Shown: positions 1 to 10,064 of the stretch, piece after piece | Numbering within the stretch: the first letter of the stretch is position 1 | Layout: every line of letters starts with the position of its first letter | Source of the DNA: Sulfuritalea sp. | GTDB taxonomy: Bacteria; Pseudomonadota; Gammaproteobacteria; Burkholderiales; Rhodocyclaceae | Assembly (NCBI GenBank): GCA_016708585.1 | Contig: JADJFK010000005.1 | Span: forward strand, 1 to 64,000 | DNA length: 64,000 nt | Direction of reading: 5' to 3' | Notes under the pieces: model-generated | Seen by the model: only the letters and a program-made list of their open reading frames with translations | Database searches by the model: none | Told to the model about the DNA's origin: nothing | Translations under genes and position numbers: made by a program

Positions 1-591
1 GGCGGCGTTGCCTTCCGCATGTTCCGCGAAGTGGTGTTTTTCGAAAGCCTGTTCAAGTCCAACCTGTGGATCTGGGCGCTGGGCTGGCTGTTCCACGTCG
101 GCCTCGCGCTGGTGCTGCTGCGCCACCTGCGCTACTTCACCGAGCCGGTGAATTTCATCATCGCCTTCATCCAGCCCTTCGGCATGTACGCCGGCTTCGC
201 CATGGCCGCCGGCCTGGCCGGGCTCTGGGCGCGGCGCTTCCTGGTCGAGCGCATCCGCTACATCTCGACGCCGTCCGACCACCTGATGCTGGCCCTGCTG
301 CTGGGCATCGCCATCACCGGCCTGGCGATGAAGTTCGTCATGCACACCGACATCGTCGCCGTGAAGACCTTCTTCCTCGGCCTGATGGTGTTCGAAATCA
401 ATCCGCTGCCGGCGCACCCCGGCCTCTACCTGCACCTCGGCATGGTCGCGCTGCTGATGATCGTGTTCCCCGTCAGCAAGCTGCTGCACGCACCCGGCGT
501 GTTCTTCTCGCCGACCCGCAACCAGGTCGACAATCCGCGCGAAACGCGCCACCTCGCACCTTGGGCGGCCACTCTCGGAACGAAGAACTGA
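1..591 (+). CDS. dsrM: DsrM, haem b membrane subunit of DsrMKJOP (5' end outside window)
   Basis: This is the C-terminal part of a NarI-like cytochrome b. The frame is open from base 1, so the true start lies upstream. It shows several hydrophobic spans (for example LWIWALGWLFHVGLALVLL and LMLALLLGIAITGLAM) and histidines suited to haem b (FHVG, RHLRYF, LHLGM). In the DsrMKJOP family DsrM exchanges electrons between the quinone pool and the cytoplasmic subunit DsrK. The stop is two bases before the dsrK start, so the genes are co-transcribed. The identity rests on the NarI-like fold plus the unambiguous dsrK-L-J-O-P-N-R genes that follow. Confidence 0.88.
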   Translation, partial: GGVAFRMFREVVFFESLFKSNLWIWALGWLFHVGLALVLLRHLRYFTEPVNFIIAFIQPFGMYAGFAMAAGLAGLWARRFLVERIRYISTPSDHLMLALLLGIAITGLAMKFVMHTDIVAVKTFFLGLMVFEINPLPAHPGLYLHLGMVALLMIVFPVSKLLHAPGVFFSPTRNQVDNPRETRHLAPWAATLGTKN

Positions 592-593
592 TC

Positions 594-2204
<1,611 letters not shown>

Positions 2205-2222
2205 TCATTACTGGAGACCCCC

Positions 2223-4184
2223 ATGTCCGCGACCACTGAAACCCAGACCGAAAAACTGACCTTCCGCCGCTACAAGGATGGCGATGTCAAGGTCAAGCGC
2301 TGGCAGGATGAAATCTTCCAGGCCAGCTATAGCCACAAGTGCCCGACCTACATCCAGTCCACGCCGCCCTGCCAGGGCTCCTGCCCCTCCGGTGAGGACA
2401 TCCGCGGCTACCTCAACATCGTGCGCGGCATCGAGAAGCCCCCGGTCGGCGCCGACGGCAAGCCGCTCATGCCCTGGCAGGAATACGCCTGGCGCCGCCT
2501 GACCGAAGCCAACCCCTTCCCCGCCGTGATGGGTCGCGTCTGCCCGGCGCCGTGCGAGACCGGCTGCAACCGCAACGAGGTCGAAGACCACGTCGGCATC
2601 AATTCCGTCGAGCACTTCCTCGGCGAATATGCGATCAAGAACAACCTCCAGTTCAAGGCGCCCGACCAGAAGACCGGCAAGAAGGTTGCGGTGCTCGGCG
2701 GCGGCCCGGCCGGCCTCTCGGTAGCCTACCAGCTCGCGCTGAAGGGCCATTCGGTCACCGTGTTCGACGACCACGAGTACCTCGGCGGCATGATGCGCTA
2801 CGGCATCCCGGGCTACCGCACGCCGCGCGACATCCTCGACGCGGAAATCCAGCGCATCCTCGACCTCGGCGTCGAAGTGCGACTGAAGACCAAGGTCGGC
2901 GTCGATGTCACGATGGACCGGATCAACCAGGAATTCGACGCGGTGTTCCTCGGCCTCGGCGCCCAGGGCGGCCGCGCCCTGCCTGCCGAAGGTGCCGATA
3001 ACGTGCCCAACGTCGTCACCGCCACGGCCTTCCTCAAGGCCTTCAACGACGGCCGTCTCAAGCATGTCGGCAAGCGCGTCGTGGTCGTTGGCGGCGGCGA
3101 TACCTCGATGGACGTCGCCACTGTCGCCCGCCGCCTCGGCCATATCGAGCATTCCAAGCCCACCGACTGGGAATCCGCGATCGCCGGCCAGCTCGCCCAG
3201 GATGCCGCTGACATTTCCCGCCGCCAGGGTGCCGAGGTCACGCTCACCACCGTCTATATGATGGCCAGCAAGCAGGAGATCGAGCACGCCCAGTCCGAGG
3301 GCATCGCGATCATGGGCGGCTGGATGCCGGTCGCCGTGCTCAAGGGCGCCGACGGGCGCGCCACGGGCCTGCGCGTCAAGCAATGCGAGGCCAAGATGAT
3401 CGGCGGCCGCCTCGATATCAAGCCGATCGAGGGCACGGAGAAGGACCTGCCGGCCGACCTGATCGTCTCCGCCATCGGCCAGACGGTCGACCTCACCGGC
3501 CTCGAAGTCTTCAATAACGGCAAGGGCGGCGTTTCCACCGACAAGAATTACGCACTGGCCGGCAAGCCGGGTGTCTTCGCCGGCGGCGACGTGATCCGTC
3601 CGCACCTGCTGACCACCGCCATCGGCCACGGCGCCATCGCCGCCGACGGCATCGACCAGTTCCTCGCCGGACACGAACCCGGCCGCCGGCCGAAGATCGA
3701 CGTGCATAGCTTCGACCTGATGCGCAAGTATGTCGAAAAGGGCGTCAAGCTCGGCGAGATCAAGGATGCGCAGACCGGCACCGATGCCAACAAGAACGCC
3801 GTGCATAACTTCGACAACCGCTCCGAGCGCTACGTCATTCCGCATGACCAGCTGTTCCTCGGCCACTTCCAGTACACCGCGCGCAACAAGCGCCACATCA
3901 CGCACCTGAACAAGGACAGCGCGCTGGGCAACTTCGAGGAACGCCTGGAAGCCCTCTCCGAACAGCAGGCGGTGGGCGAGGCCAAGCGCTGCATGAGCTG
4001 CGGCCTGTGCTTCGAGTGCGACAACTGCGTCGTGTATTGCCCGCAGACTGCCGTGTACAAGGTGAAGAAGACCGAATCGATGACCGGCCGCTACGTCGCC
4101 ACCGACTACGACAAGTGCATCGGCTGCCATATCTGCGCCGATGTGTGTCCGACTGGCTACATCCAGATGGGCCTGGGCGAGTAA
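2223..4184 (+). CDS. dsrL: DsrL, NAD(P)H:acceptor iron-sulfur flavoprotein
   Basis: This 653-residue protein resembles the small subunit of glutamate synthase. An N-terminal Cys region (CQGSCPSGEDIRGYL) is followed by a FAD-binding loop (GGGPAGLSVAYQLALKG, near residue 160), a second dinucleotide loop (VVVVGGGDTSMDVA) and two C-terminal 4Fe-4S clusters (CMSCGLC near 590, CIGCHIC near 631). DsrL is the partner of DsrAB in sulfur oxidisers and couples sulfur oxidation to NAD(P)+ reduction. It is typical of reverse-Dsr oxidisers, although some reducers also have it. The ATG at 2223 is preceded by GGAGA. Length matches the family (about 650 residues). Confidence 0.95.
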   Translation: MSATTETQTEKLTFRRYKDGDVKVKRWQDEIFQASYSHKCPTYIQSTPPCQGSCPSGEDIRGYLNIVRGIEKPPVGADGKPLMPWQEYAWRRLTEANPFPAVMGRVCPAPCETGCNRNEVEDHVGINSVEHFLGEYAIKNNLQFKAPDQKTGKKVAVLGGGPAGLSVAYQLALKGHSVTVFDDHEYLGGMMRYGIPGYRTPRDILDAEIQRILDLGVEVRLKTKVGVDVTMDRINQEFDAVFLGLGAQGGRALPAEGADNVPNVVTATAFLKAFNDGRLKHVGKRVVVVGGGDTSMDVATVARRLGHIEHSKPTDWESAIAGQLAQDAADISRRQGAEVTLTTVYMMASKQEIEHAQSEGIAIMGGWMPVAVLKGADGRATGLRVKQCEAKMIGGRLDIKPIEGTEKDLPADLIVSAIGQTVDLTGLEVFNNGKGGVSTDKNYALAGKPGVFAGGDVIRPHLLTTAIGHGAIAADGIDQFLAGHEPGRRPKIDVHSFDLMRKYVEKGVKLGEIKDAQTGTDANKNAVHNFDNRSERYVIPHDQLFLGHFQYTARNKRHITHLNKDSALGNFEERLEALSEQQAVGEAKRCMSCGLCFECDNCVVYCPQTAVYKVKKTESMTGRYVATDYDKCIGCHICADVCPTGYIQMGLGE

Positions 4185-4190
4185 TACCCC

Positions 4191-4583
4191 ATGAAGCTGC
4201 TGCGCATCCTCGCTACCTTGCTGTTCGCGGCCATCGCCGTGTCGCCGGCGCCGACTTTTGCCGGCGAAGGCGGCCGCACCGCGAAACCGGTAATCGAGAT
4301 CGCCAATCCCGGCAAGTGCGTGGCGCCGGTCGACGAGATGCGCCGCAACCACATGGAAATGCTCAAGCACCAGCGCGACCGCACCATGCGCCAGGGCATC
4401 CGCGGCGAGCCGGCTTCGCTCAATGCCTGCATCGAGTGCCATGCCAGCAAGAAGACCGGCTCGGTACTCGGCAGCAATGAAAACTTCTGCCAGAGTTGCC
4501 ACAGCTATGCGGCGGTCAAACTCGACTGCTGGGATTGTCACCAGCCCAAGGCCGGCTTCAAGGCGACCGGAGTAAAACCATGA
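4191..4583 (+). CDS. dsrJ: DsrJ, periplasmic trihaem cytochrome c
   Basis: This 130-residue protein has an N-terminal signal peptide or anchor (MKLLRILATLLFAAIAV) and three CxxCH haem c sites: CIECH near residue 80, CQSCH near 100 and CWDCH near 113. DsrJ is the periplasmic haem subunit of DsrMKJOP; an unusual His/Cys-ligated haem is known in the family, and one extra Cys (GKCVAP) is a candidate ligand. Its stop overlaps the dsrO start (ATGA). The end of the signal peptide (AVSPAPTF) is encoded by a copy of the 26-bp dispersed repeat at 4234-4259, so that copy is either tolerated or used as the cleavage region. Confidence 0.94.
   Translation: MKLLRILATLLFAAIAVSPAPTFAGEGGRTAKPVIEIANPGKCVAPVDEMRRNHMEMLKHQRDRTMRQGIRGEPASLNACIECHASKKTGSVLGSNENFCQSCHSYAAVKLDCWDCHQPKAGFKATGVKP
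4234..4259 (+). repeat. 26-bp dispersed repeat, copy 1 (in dsrJ)
   Basis: One mismatch to the consensus, which reads TCGCCGTGTCGCC followed by AGCGCCGACTTTT. It lies in frame in dsrJ, encoding AVSPAPTF at the end of the signal peptide. Confidence 0.8.
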
Positions 4584-5347
4584 CGGCCCCGCAAGAGCCC
4601 GGCAGCAACCCGCGCCGCGCCTTCATCGCAGCCGCCGGCGCCGGTGTTGCCGGCCTCGGCTTCACCGCCATTGCACCCGGCCTGCACCTGATGGCCGTTG
4701 GCCAGGCCGACGCCGCCGAAGTCCGCAAGGCCGGCAGCGCCGCCTCTCCCGCCGTGCGCTGGGGCCTGCTGATCGATGCCGGCAAGTGCGCGCCCGGCTG
4801 CACCAAGTGCATCGACGCCTGCCACACCGAAAACGGTGTCAGCGAAAAGTTGCCCGATCCGCGCCAGAATTCGCAGTGGATCCGCAAGATCGAGCTGGTC
4901 GACCGGCGCGACGGGCGCAAGACCGAGCTGCCGATGATGTGCCAGCATTGCGCCAACCCGCCCTGCGTCGATGTCTGCCCCACCGGCGCCTCGATGAAGC
5001 GCGCCGACGGCATCGTGCTGGTCGACCGCCACACCTGCATCGGCTGCCGCTACTGCATGATGGCCTGCCCCTACAAGGCGCGCTCCCTGGTCCATGTGCC
5101 GCTGACCGAGCAGAATCCCGAAGTGCCGCGCGGCCAGGGCTGCGTCGAATCCTGCACGCTCTGCGTGCATCGCGTGGATAGGGGCCAGACCCCGGCCTGC
5201 GTCGAATCCTGCCCCGAGGGCGCAATGCTGTTCGGCGACCTCAACGATCCGTCCAGCGCCATCGCCAAACGCATCGCCAGCGTGCCGACCACGCAAGTTC
5301 GCAGCGACCTGCGCCTGAACCAGGGCGTGCGCTACCAGGGACTCTGA
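4580..5347 (+). CDS. dsrO: DsrO, exported four-cluster ferredoxin subunit
   Basis: This 255-residue periplasmic iron-sulfur protein starts with a Tat-type signal (NPRRAFIAAAGAG). It then has four ferredoxin-like cysteine groups: CAPGCTKCIDAC, CQHCANPPCVDVC, CIGCRYCMMAC and CVESCTLC with ACVESC. It belongs to the family of DmsB/NrfC-like subunits that transfer electrons between DsrJ and the membrane protein DsrP. The ATG at 4580 overlaps the dsrJ stop; the reading frame is open further upstream, but only this start gives a Tat signal near the N terminus. Confidence 0.94.
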   Translation: MTAPQEPGSNPRRAFIAAAGAGVAGLGFTAIAPGLHLMAVGQADAAEVRKAGSAASPAVRWGLLIDAGKCAPGCTKCIDACHTENGVSEKLPDPRQNSQWIRKIELVDRRDGRKTELPMMCQHCANPPCVDVCPTGASMKRADGIVLVDRHTCIGCRYCMMACPYKARSLVHVPLTEQNPEVPRGQGCVESCTLCVHRVDRGQTPACVESCPEGAMLFGDLNDPSSAIAKRIASVPTTQVRSDLRLNQGVRYQGL

Positions 5348-5349
5348 CC

Positions 5350-6546
5350 ATGATGCTCAATCCCCGCCACGAAGAAGGCTTCTTCTACCTGCTGGCCGCG
5401 ATCGGCGGCCTGGTCTCGGCCGTAGGCATCGGCGCCGCGCTGTACATGGAACACTCGGGCCATGTCGTGACCGGCATGAACAACCAGATCGTCTGGGGCC
5501 TGCCGCACGTAGTCGCGATTTTCCTGATCGTCGCCGCTTCGGGCGTGCTCAACGTCGCCTCGATGGGCTCGGTCTTCGGCCGCAAGCTCTACAAGCCGCG
5601 CGCGCCGCTCTCCGGCCTGCTGGCGCTGGCCATGATCAGCGGCGGCCTGGCGGTGATCATGCTCGACCTCGGCCGCGCCGACCGCATCATCGTTGCCGCG
5701 ACGCACTTCAACCCGACCTCGGTATTCGGCTGGAACGTGATCCTCTACCCGGTGTTCTACGGCGTCGTCGCGGTCTATCTGTGGACCATGATGGAGCGGC
5801 GCATGCATCCCTGGATGAAAGTGGCCGGCTTCGCCACCTTCATCTGGCGCATCGTGCTGACTACCGGCACCGGCTCCATCTTCGCCTTCCTCGTCGCGCG
5901 CCAGGCCTACGGCACGGCGCTGCTGGCGCCGATGTTCATCATCATGTCCTTCTGCTGGGGGCTGGCCGTGTTCCTCGTGGTGCAATCGACCATGTACGCC
6001 TGGAACGGCCTGACCCTGCCGCCGCTGGTATTGCAGCGCATGAAGAACCTGCTCGCCACCTTCGTCGCCGCGGTGCTCTACTTCACCATCGTGCTGCACC
6101 TGGTCAATGCCTATTTCGCGAAGAACATCGCCTTCGAATACTTCATCCTGTTCGACAGCGAATTCGCCGGCATGTTCTGGATCGGACAGATCCTGATCGG
6201 CACCCTGTTGCCGCTGGCCCTGCTGTTCAACCCCGCCACCGCGGCGAAGTCGCTCTGGGTCAATGTTGCCGCCCTGCTGGTGATCGTCGGCGCCTACTTC
6301 CAGCTCTATGTCTTCATCATCGGCGGGCAGGCCTTCCCGCTCGACATGTTCCCCGGCTACGACGTCAAGAGCACTTTCATGGACGGCATGGTCGACCATT
6401 ACAGCGCGAGCCTGCCGGAACTGCTGCTGGCCCTTGGCGGCATCGGCATCGCCTTCACCATGACCACCATCGGCGTCCGCATCCTGCATTTCCTGCCGCA
6501 GGACGATTTCGCCGAGATCGAAGCCGCCACCAGCGCGACCGACTGA
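5350..6546 (+). CDS. dsrP: DsrP, NrfD-like quinone-interacting membrane subunit
   Basis: This 398-residue integral membrane protein of the NrfD/PsrC family has about ten hydrophobic segments along its length (for example GFFYLLAAIGGLVSAVGIGA near the start and LLLALGGIGIAFTMTTIGV near the end). In DsrMKJOP it exchanges electrons between DsrO and the quinone pool. It starts two bases after the dsrO stop. The size agrees with family members (about 400 residues) and no break is seen. Confidence 0.94.
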   Translation: MMLNPRHEEGFFYLLAAIGGLVSAVGIGAALYMEHSGHVVTGMNNQIVWGLPHVVAIFLIVAASGVLNVASMGSVFGRKLYKPRAPLSGLLALAMISGGLAVIMLDLGRADRIIVAATHFNPTSVFGWNVILYPVFYGVVAVYLWTMMERRMHPWMKVAGFATFIWRIVLTTGTGSIFAFLVARQAYGTALLAPMFIIMSFCWGLAVFLVVQSTMYAWNGLTLPPLVLQRMKNLLATFVAAVLYFTIVLHLVNAYFAKNIAFEYFILFDSEFAGMFWIGQILIGTLLPLALLFNPATAAKSLWVNVAALLVIVGAYFQLYVFIIGGQAFPLDMFPGYDVKSTFMDGMVDHYSASLPELLLALGGIGIAFTMTTIGVRILHFLPQDDFAEIEAATSATD

Positions 6547-6563
6547 GACGGCGCCCGGCGCGC

Positions 6564-7985
6564 ATGCATCGCTTCCTGATCTCGGCCGCCCACAAATCGT
6601 CTGGCAAGACCACCGTCAGCATCGGCCTTTGCGCCGCGCTGAGTTCCGGCCGGCATGGACAGCGCCCGCGCTCGGTGCAAACCTTCAAGAAGGGACCCGA
6701 CTACATCGATCCGCTGTGGCTTTCGGTTGCCGCCGGCCGCCCCTGCTACAACCTGGACTTCTTCCTCTCGCCCGATGGCGAACTGCGCGACCAGTTCGCC
6801 CGTCACGGCCATGACGCGGAAGTCTGCCTGGTCGAGGGCAACAAGGGCCTCTACGACGGACTCGACCTCGAGGGTTCCAACAGCAACGCCGCGCTGGCGC
6901 GCCTGCTCGACCTGCCGGTGGTGCTGGTGCTCGACGCGCGCGGCATGACGCGCGGCATCGCGCCGCTGATCCTCGGCTACCAGGCCTTCGACCGCAACAT
7001 CCGCATCGCCGGGGTGATCCTCAACCGCCTCGGCGGCCGCCGCCACGAAGCCAAGCTGCGCGCCGTGATCGAACACTACACCGACGTGCCGGTGATCGGC
7101 GCGGTGCAGGAGGACGCCGAGCTGGCCCTGGTCGAGCGCCACCTGGGCCTGATGCCGGTGAACGAAACCGCCGAGGCCGAACGCCACATCGCCGCCATCG
7201 GCCAGCGCATCGCCGACCAGGTCGACCTGGGACGCCTGCTGGCCATCAGCCATGCCGAGCGGCCCCTTTCGTCGCCGGCGCCGCGACAGCCGAGCCGGGA
7301 CGCGCCGGTGCGCATCGCCATCGCGCGCGACGCCGCCTTCGGCTTCTATTACGCCGACGACCTCGATGCGCTCGCCGCGGCCGGCGCGCAAGCCGTGTTC
7401 TTCGACACGCTGAAGGATCCGCAACTGCCCGCCTGCGACGGCCTGCTGATCGGCGGCGGCTTTCCCGAATGCTTCCTCGACGGACTCGAAGCCAACACCA
7501 GCCTGCGCACCGACATTCGCCGTGCCATCGAAGCCGGGCTGCCGACCTACGCCGAATGCGGCGGCCTGATGTACCTCTCGCGCAGCATCGAATGGAAAGG
7601 CAGGCGGGCCGCCATGGTCGGCGCAATACCCGGCGACATCGGCATGCACGCCAAACCGGTCGGACGCGGCTACGTGATCCTCGAAGCCGGCGCCGACCAT
7701 CCCTGGCGCGGCGCGGACAAGACCCTCGCCGGGGCTGCGCTGCACGCCCACGAGTTCCACTATTCCAGCCTGAACGGGCTGCCTGCCGACACGCGCTATG
7801 CCTATGCCGTGCGTCGCGGCCATGGCATCGACGGCGCCCACGACGGCATCCTGCTGTACCGCCTGCTGGCCTCCTACACCCACTTGCGGGCGACCGCCGG
7901 TTGCGACTGGCCGGCAAAGTTCGTGCACTACGTCCGCACCTCCCGGAACATCCAAACCAAGGAATCCATGCCATGTTCACCCTGA
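6564..7985 (+). CDS. dsrN: DsrN, CobB-like glutamine-dependent sirohaem amidase
   Basis: This 473-residue member of the cobyrinic acid a,c-diamide synthase family has an N-terminal ATP-binding loop (SAAHKSSGKTTVSIG, residues 7-21) and a C-terminal class I-like glutaminase domain with its nucleophile Cys in YAECGGLMYLS. In sulfur oxidisers DsrN is proposed to amidate sirohaem to the sirohaem amide used by DsrAB; there is no other cobalamin gene around it, which supports that role over CobB. The ATG at 6564 is the first start giving the P-loop near the N terminus. Its last 13 bases overlap dsrR in another frame, suggesting translational coupling. Confidence 0.9.
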   Translation: MHRFLISAAHKSSGKTTVSIGLCAALSSGRHGQRPRSVQTFKKGPDYIDPLWLSVAAGRPCYNLDFFLSPDGELRDQFARHGHDAEVCLVEGNKGLYDGLDLEGSNSNAALARLLDLPVVLVLDARGMTRGIAPLILGYQAFDRNIRIAGVILNRLGGRRHEAKLRAVIEHYTDVPVIGAVQEDAELALVERHLGLMPVNETAEAERHIAAIGQRIADQVDLGRLLAISHAERPLSSPAPRQPSRDAPVRIAIARDAAFGFYYADDLDALAAAGAQAVFFDTLKDPQLPACDGLLIGGGFPECFLDGLEANTSLRTDIRRAIEAGLPTYAECGGLMYLSRSIEWKGRRAAMVGAIPGDIGMHAKPVGRGYVILEAGADHPWRGADKTLAGAALHAHEFHYSSLNGLPADTRYAYAVRRGHGIDGAHDGILLYRLLASYTHLRATAGCDWPAKFVHYVRTSRNIQTKESMPCSP

Positions 7986-8311
7986 CCCCGAGCGCCGCCG
8001 AGCAGATCGCCAGAGCCGCTGCCGAACGAGCCGACCACCCGACCCTGCTGCGCGTGGCTGCCAAGCACGACGAAAGCGATGGCGAACTGGTCTACGGCAT
8101 GGGCTTCGACGACGAGCGCGAGGACGACCTGGTCATCGACGGCGGCGGCATCACCGTGCTGATCTCGCCGCGCAGCCAGCCCCTGCTCGAAAACACCACG
8201 CTCGACTTCAGCGAAGTCCAGCCCGGCGAATTCCAGTTCATATTCCGTGGCGGCTGCGTCAGTCCGGAGCCGAACAAGGGCTGCGGAGGTTGCGGCGGCG
8301 GTTGCTCCTGA
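7973..8311 (+). CDS. dsrR: DsrR, IscA-like (A-type carrier fold) protein
   Basis: This 112-residue protein resembles HesB/IscA-type iron-sulfur carriers (MFTLTPSAAEQIARAA, then a glycine-rich middle). It lacks the first conserved cluster-binding Cys of true IscA. All its cysteines lie in the tail, GGCVSPEPNKGCGGCGGGC, which is richer in Cys than expected for DsrR and may bind metal. In Allochromatium DsrR is required for efficient sulfur oxidation and has been linked to post-transcriptional control of dsr products. Its start lies inside the end of dsrN. It is the last recognisable dsr gene here; no dsrS follows. Confidence 0.85.
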   Translation: MFTLTPSAAEQIARAAAERADHPTLLRVAAKHDESDGELVYGMGFDDEREDDLVIDGGGITVLISPRSQPLLENTTLDFSEVQPGEFQFIFRGGCVSPEPNKGCGGCGGGCS

Positions 8312-8368
8312 TGGACACATGCAAAACCGGCATGAACGGCTCCCCCTCCCGTCCGCTGCGCGGCCCAT

Positions 8369-8390
8369 GGCTGGCTTTGCACAGCCAGCC
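8369..8390. other. Perfect 8-bp hairpin between dsrR and cobA
   Basis: GGCTGGCT and AGCCAGCC flank a 6-nt loop (TTGCAC) in the 198-bp gap between dsrR and cobA. No T-tract follows, so an intrinsic terminator is not proven; it could stabilise the 3' end of the dsr transcript. A second GC-rich dyad (CCTCCCGGAGG) follows near 8440. No convincing promoter for cobA was found in the rest of the gap. Confidence 0.4.
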
Positions 8391-8509
8391 GGCTGCGGCG
8401 GCGCAACGCGTACGGCGCGAAACCACGCCCCTCCCCCCTCCCGGAGGAGGTGGCCAATTTGCTCGCTTGGCGCGGACATATTGACAGCCGTCGGGTATAT
8501 TTCGCGTCC

Positions 8510-9277
8510 ATGAAACCAACTCCCGCACAACCCGGCTGGGTCTACCTGGTCGGCGCCGGCCCCGGCGATCCCGAACTGCTTACCCTCAAGGCCGCACGCC
8601 TGATCGGCGAAGCCGATGTCCTGGTCTACGACAATCTGGTTTCCAAGGCCATATTGGCGCTGGCGCGTCCCGATGCGGAATTGCTTTACGCCGGCAAGGA
8701 GCGCGGCAACCATTCGCTGCCGCAGGAAGAAATCAACGATCTGCTGGTGCGCCTGGCCAGGGCCGGCAAGCGCGTGGTGCGGCTCAAGGGCGGCGATCCC
8801 TACATCTTCGGCCGCGGCGGTGAAGAGGTCGAAACCCTGCACGACGACGGCGTCAATTTCGAGGTCGTGCCCGGCATCACGGCGGCGGCCGGCGTCGCCT
8901 CCTACGCCGGCATTCCGCTGACCCACCGCAACCATGTCCAGGCCTGCGTTTTCGTCACCGGCCACCTCAAGGACGGCAGCATGAACCTCGACTGGCCCGG
9001 GCTGGCCCGGCAGCGCCAGACCGTGGTCATCTACATGGGTCTGTCGGGCCTGCCGCAGCTGTGCGCCAAGCTGATGGAACACGGCCTGCCCGCCGACTGG
9101 CCGGCCGCCATCGTGCAGCACGGCACCCAGCCGAGCCAGCGCACCATCACCGGCACCCTGACCACCCTGCCCGAACTGGCCAACGCCGCCAAACTGCGCG
9201 CGCCGACGCTGATCATCGTCGGCGAAGTGGTGACCTTGCGCGACAAACTGCGCTGGTTCGCCGAGGACGGCAAGTAG
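8510..9277 (+). CDS. cobA: Uroporphyrinogen-III C-methyltransferase (SUMT)
   Basis: This 255-residue SAM-dependent enzyme methylates uroporphyrinogen III at C2 and C7 to precorrin-2, the committed step to sirohaem. The family signature near the N terminus is clear (VGAGPGDPELLTLKAARLI), as are the second motif VRLKGGDPYIFGRGGEE and the PGITAAAG segment. It is the methyltransferase alone, without the CysG oxidase/ferrochelatase domain. Its place directly behind dsrN-dsrR suggests that it feeds sirohaem supply for DsrAB. The symbol is generic (cobA/sumT). The ATG at 8510 was chosen because upstream codons are in low-complexity intergenic sequence. Confidence 0.92.
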   Translation: MKPTPAQPGWVYLVGAGPGDPELLTLKAARLIGEADVLVYDNLVSKAILALARPDAELLYAGKERGNHSLPQEEINDLLVRLARAGKRVVRLKGGDPYIFGRGGEEVETLHDDGVNFEVVPGITAAAGVASYAGIPLTHRNHVQACVFVTGHLKDGSMNLDWPGLARQRQTVVIYMGLSGLPQLCAKLMEHGLPADWPAAIVQHGTQPSQRTITGTLTTLPELANAAKLRAPTLIIVGEVVTLRDKLRWFAEDGK

Positions 9278-9305
9278 CGCCGCGTACTCTCCGACCCGGC
9301 GCCCG

Positions 9306-9331
9306 ATGGTCGGCGCCGGCGTTACGGCAAA
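9306..9331 (-). repeat. 26-bp dispersed repeat, degenerate copy (intergenic)
   Basis: About seven mismatches to the consensus, but the central GTCGGCGCCGGCG and ACGGC are kept. It lies between cobA and the convergent zinc-ribbon gene, outside coding sequence. It is a weak member. Confidence 0.35.
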
Positions 9332-9352
9332 CCGTCCCCGGGTCGCCGGGAA

Positions 9353-9535
9353 TCAGGAAGCGGGCGGCTTCTCCGGCTGCGGGTCCGGACCGCCATCGCT
9401 GCCGCTGAAATACTTCCGCAACGGACATGTCTGTCCCATGCCGCATCCCTGCTTGCGCTCGCACTCGGCAACGGTCTGCGCCAGGGTCACCATCTTTCCG
9501 CAGCGCGGACAGTATTCCATCGGCGAATCGAACAT
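9353..9535 (-). CDS. Small zinc-ribbon-like protein
   Basis: This 60-residue protein has cysteine pairs suited to zinc (YCPRCGK near residue 8, then CERKQGCGMGQTC between about 25 and 37) and a short polar, proline-rich tail. It is preceded by a purine-rich GAAGGGGA a few bases before the ATG. Similar small zinc-ribbon proteins are common in betaproteobacteria and have no established function. It points away from the divergent hemerythrin gene about 100 bp to its right. It could be spurious, but the Cys spacing argues for a real gene. Confidence 0.6.
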   Translation of the reverse strand: MFDSPMEYCPRCGKMVTLAQTVAECERKQGCGMGQTCPLRKYFSGSDGGPDPQPEKPPAS

Positions 9536-9638
9536 GGTTTTTCCCCTTCTATGCTTATCGGGCCGACGCCGGGAAATGCAGGGCCATCAAGCCACGCGCG
9601 CTGCACATGCCGACATTCATGATGCTAGTATTTGCGCC

Positions 9639-10064
9639 ATGACCGAATGGACCCCGGACCTGAGCACCGACGTACCCGTGCTCGACGAACAGCACAAGGC
9701 GATTTTCCAGTGGCTGTCCGAACTGGAAAGCGCCACTGCCGACCAGCGCACCCTGTTTGGCGTCTATGTCCTCACCCGGTTGAAGCACTACATGCGCGAA
9801 CACTTCGCCGCCGAGGAAGCCATGATGAAGGCGGCCGGCTACCCGGGACTGGAGCAACACCATGCGGAGCATGCGAAGTTTCGCGTCAAACTCGAGGAAA
9901 TACAACTGAAGTCGATCGGCGAGGACATCTCGACCGATACCGTGCACTTTCTCACGAACTGGCTCACCCATCACATCGCCATCACCGACATGGCCTACGT
10001 GCCCTACCTGAAACGCCTCGAGGGCGTCTCCTCATGCGGGCGACCGGATGAAAACACGCCCTAA
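9639..10064 (+). CDS. Bacteriohemerythrin
   Basis: This 141-residue single-domain hemerythrin has the di-iron ligand pattern in order: DEQH near residue 19, HYMREHFAAEE near 50, HHAEH near 73 and HHIAITD near 112. Such proteins bind O2 reversibly in the cytoplasm and are used for oxygen storage, delivery or sensing in microaerophiles. Length is typical (about 130-150 residues). The ATG at 9639 is the first start adjacent to the conserved TEWTPDLSTDVPVLDEQH segment. The last bases overlap the end of the convergent ferredoxin-NADP reductase gene. Confidence 0.9.
   Translation: MTEWTPDLSTDVPVLDEQHKAIFQWLSELESATADQRTLFGVYVLTRLKHYMREHFAAEEAMMKAAGYPGLEQHHAEHAKFRVKLEEIQLKSIGEDISTDTVHFLTNWLTHHIAITDMAYVPYLKRLEGVSSCGRPDENTP

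Noticed and set aside
8475..8510. TTGACA and TATATT upstream of cobA as a promoter
   Set aside because: The two hexamers are only about 9 bp apart, too close for a sigma-70 promoter.
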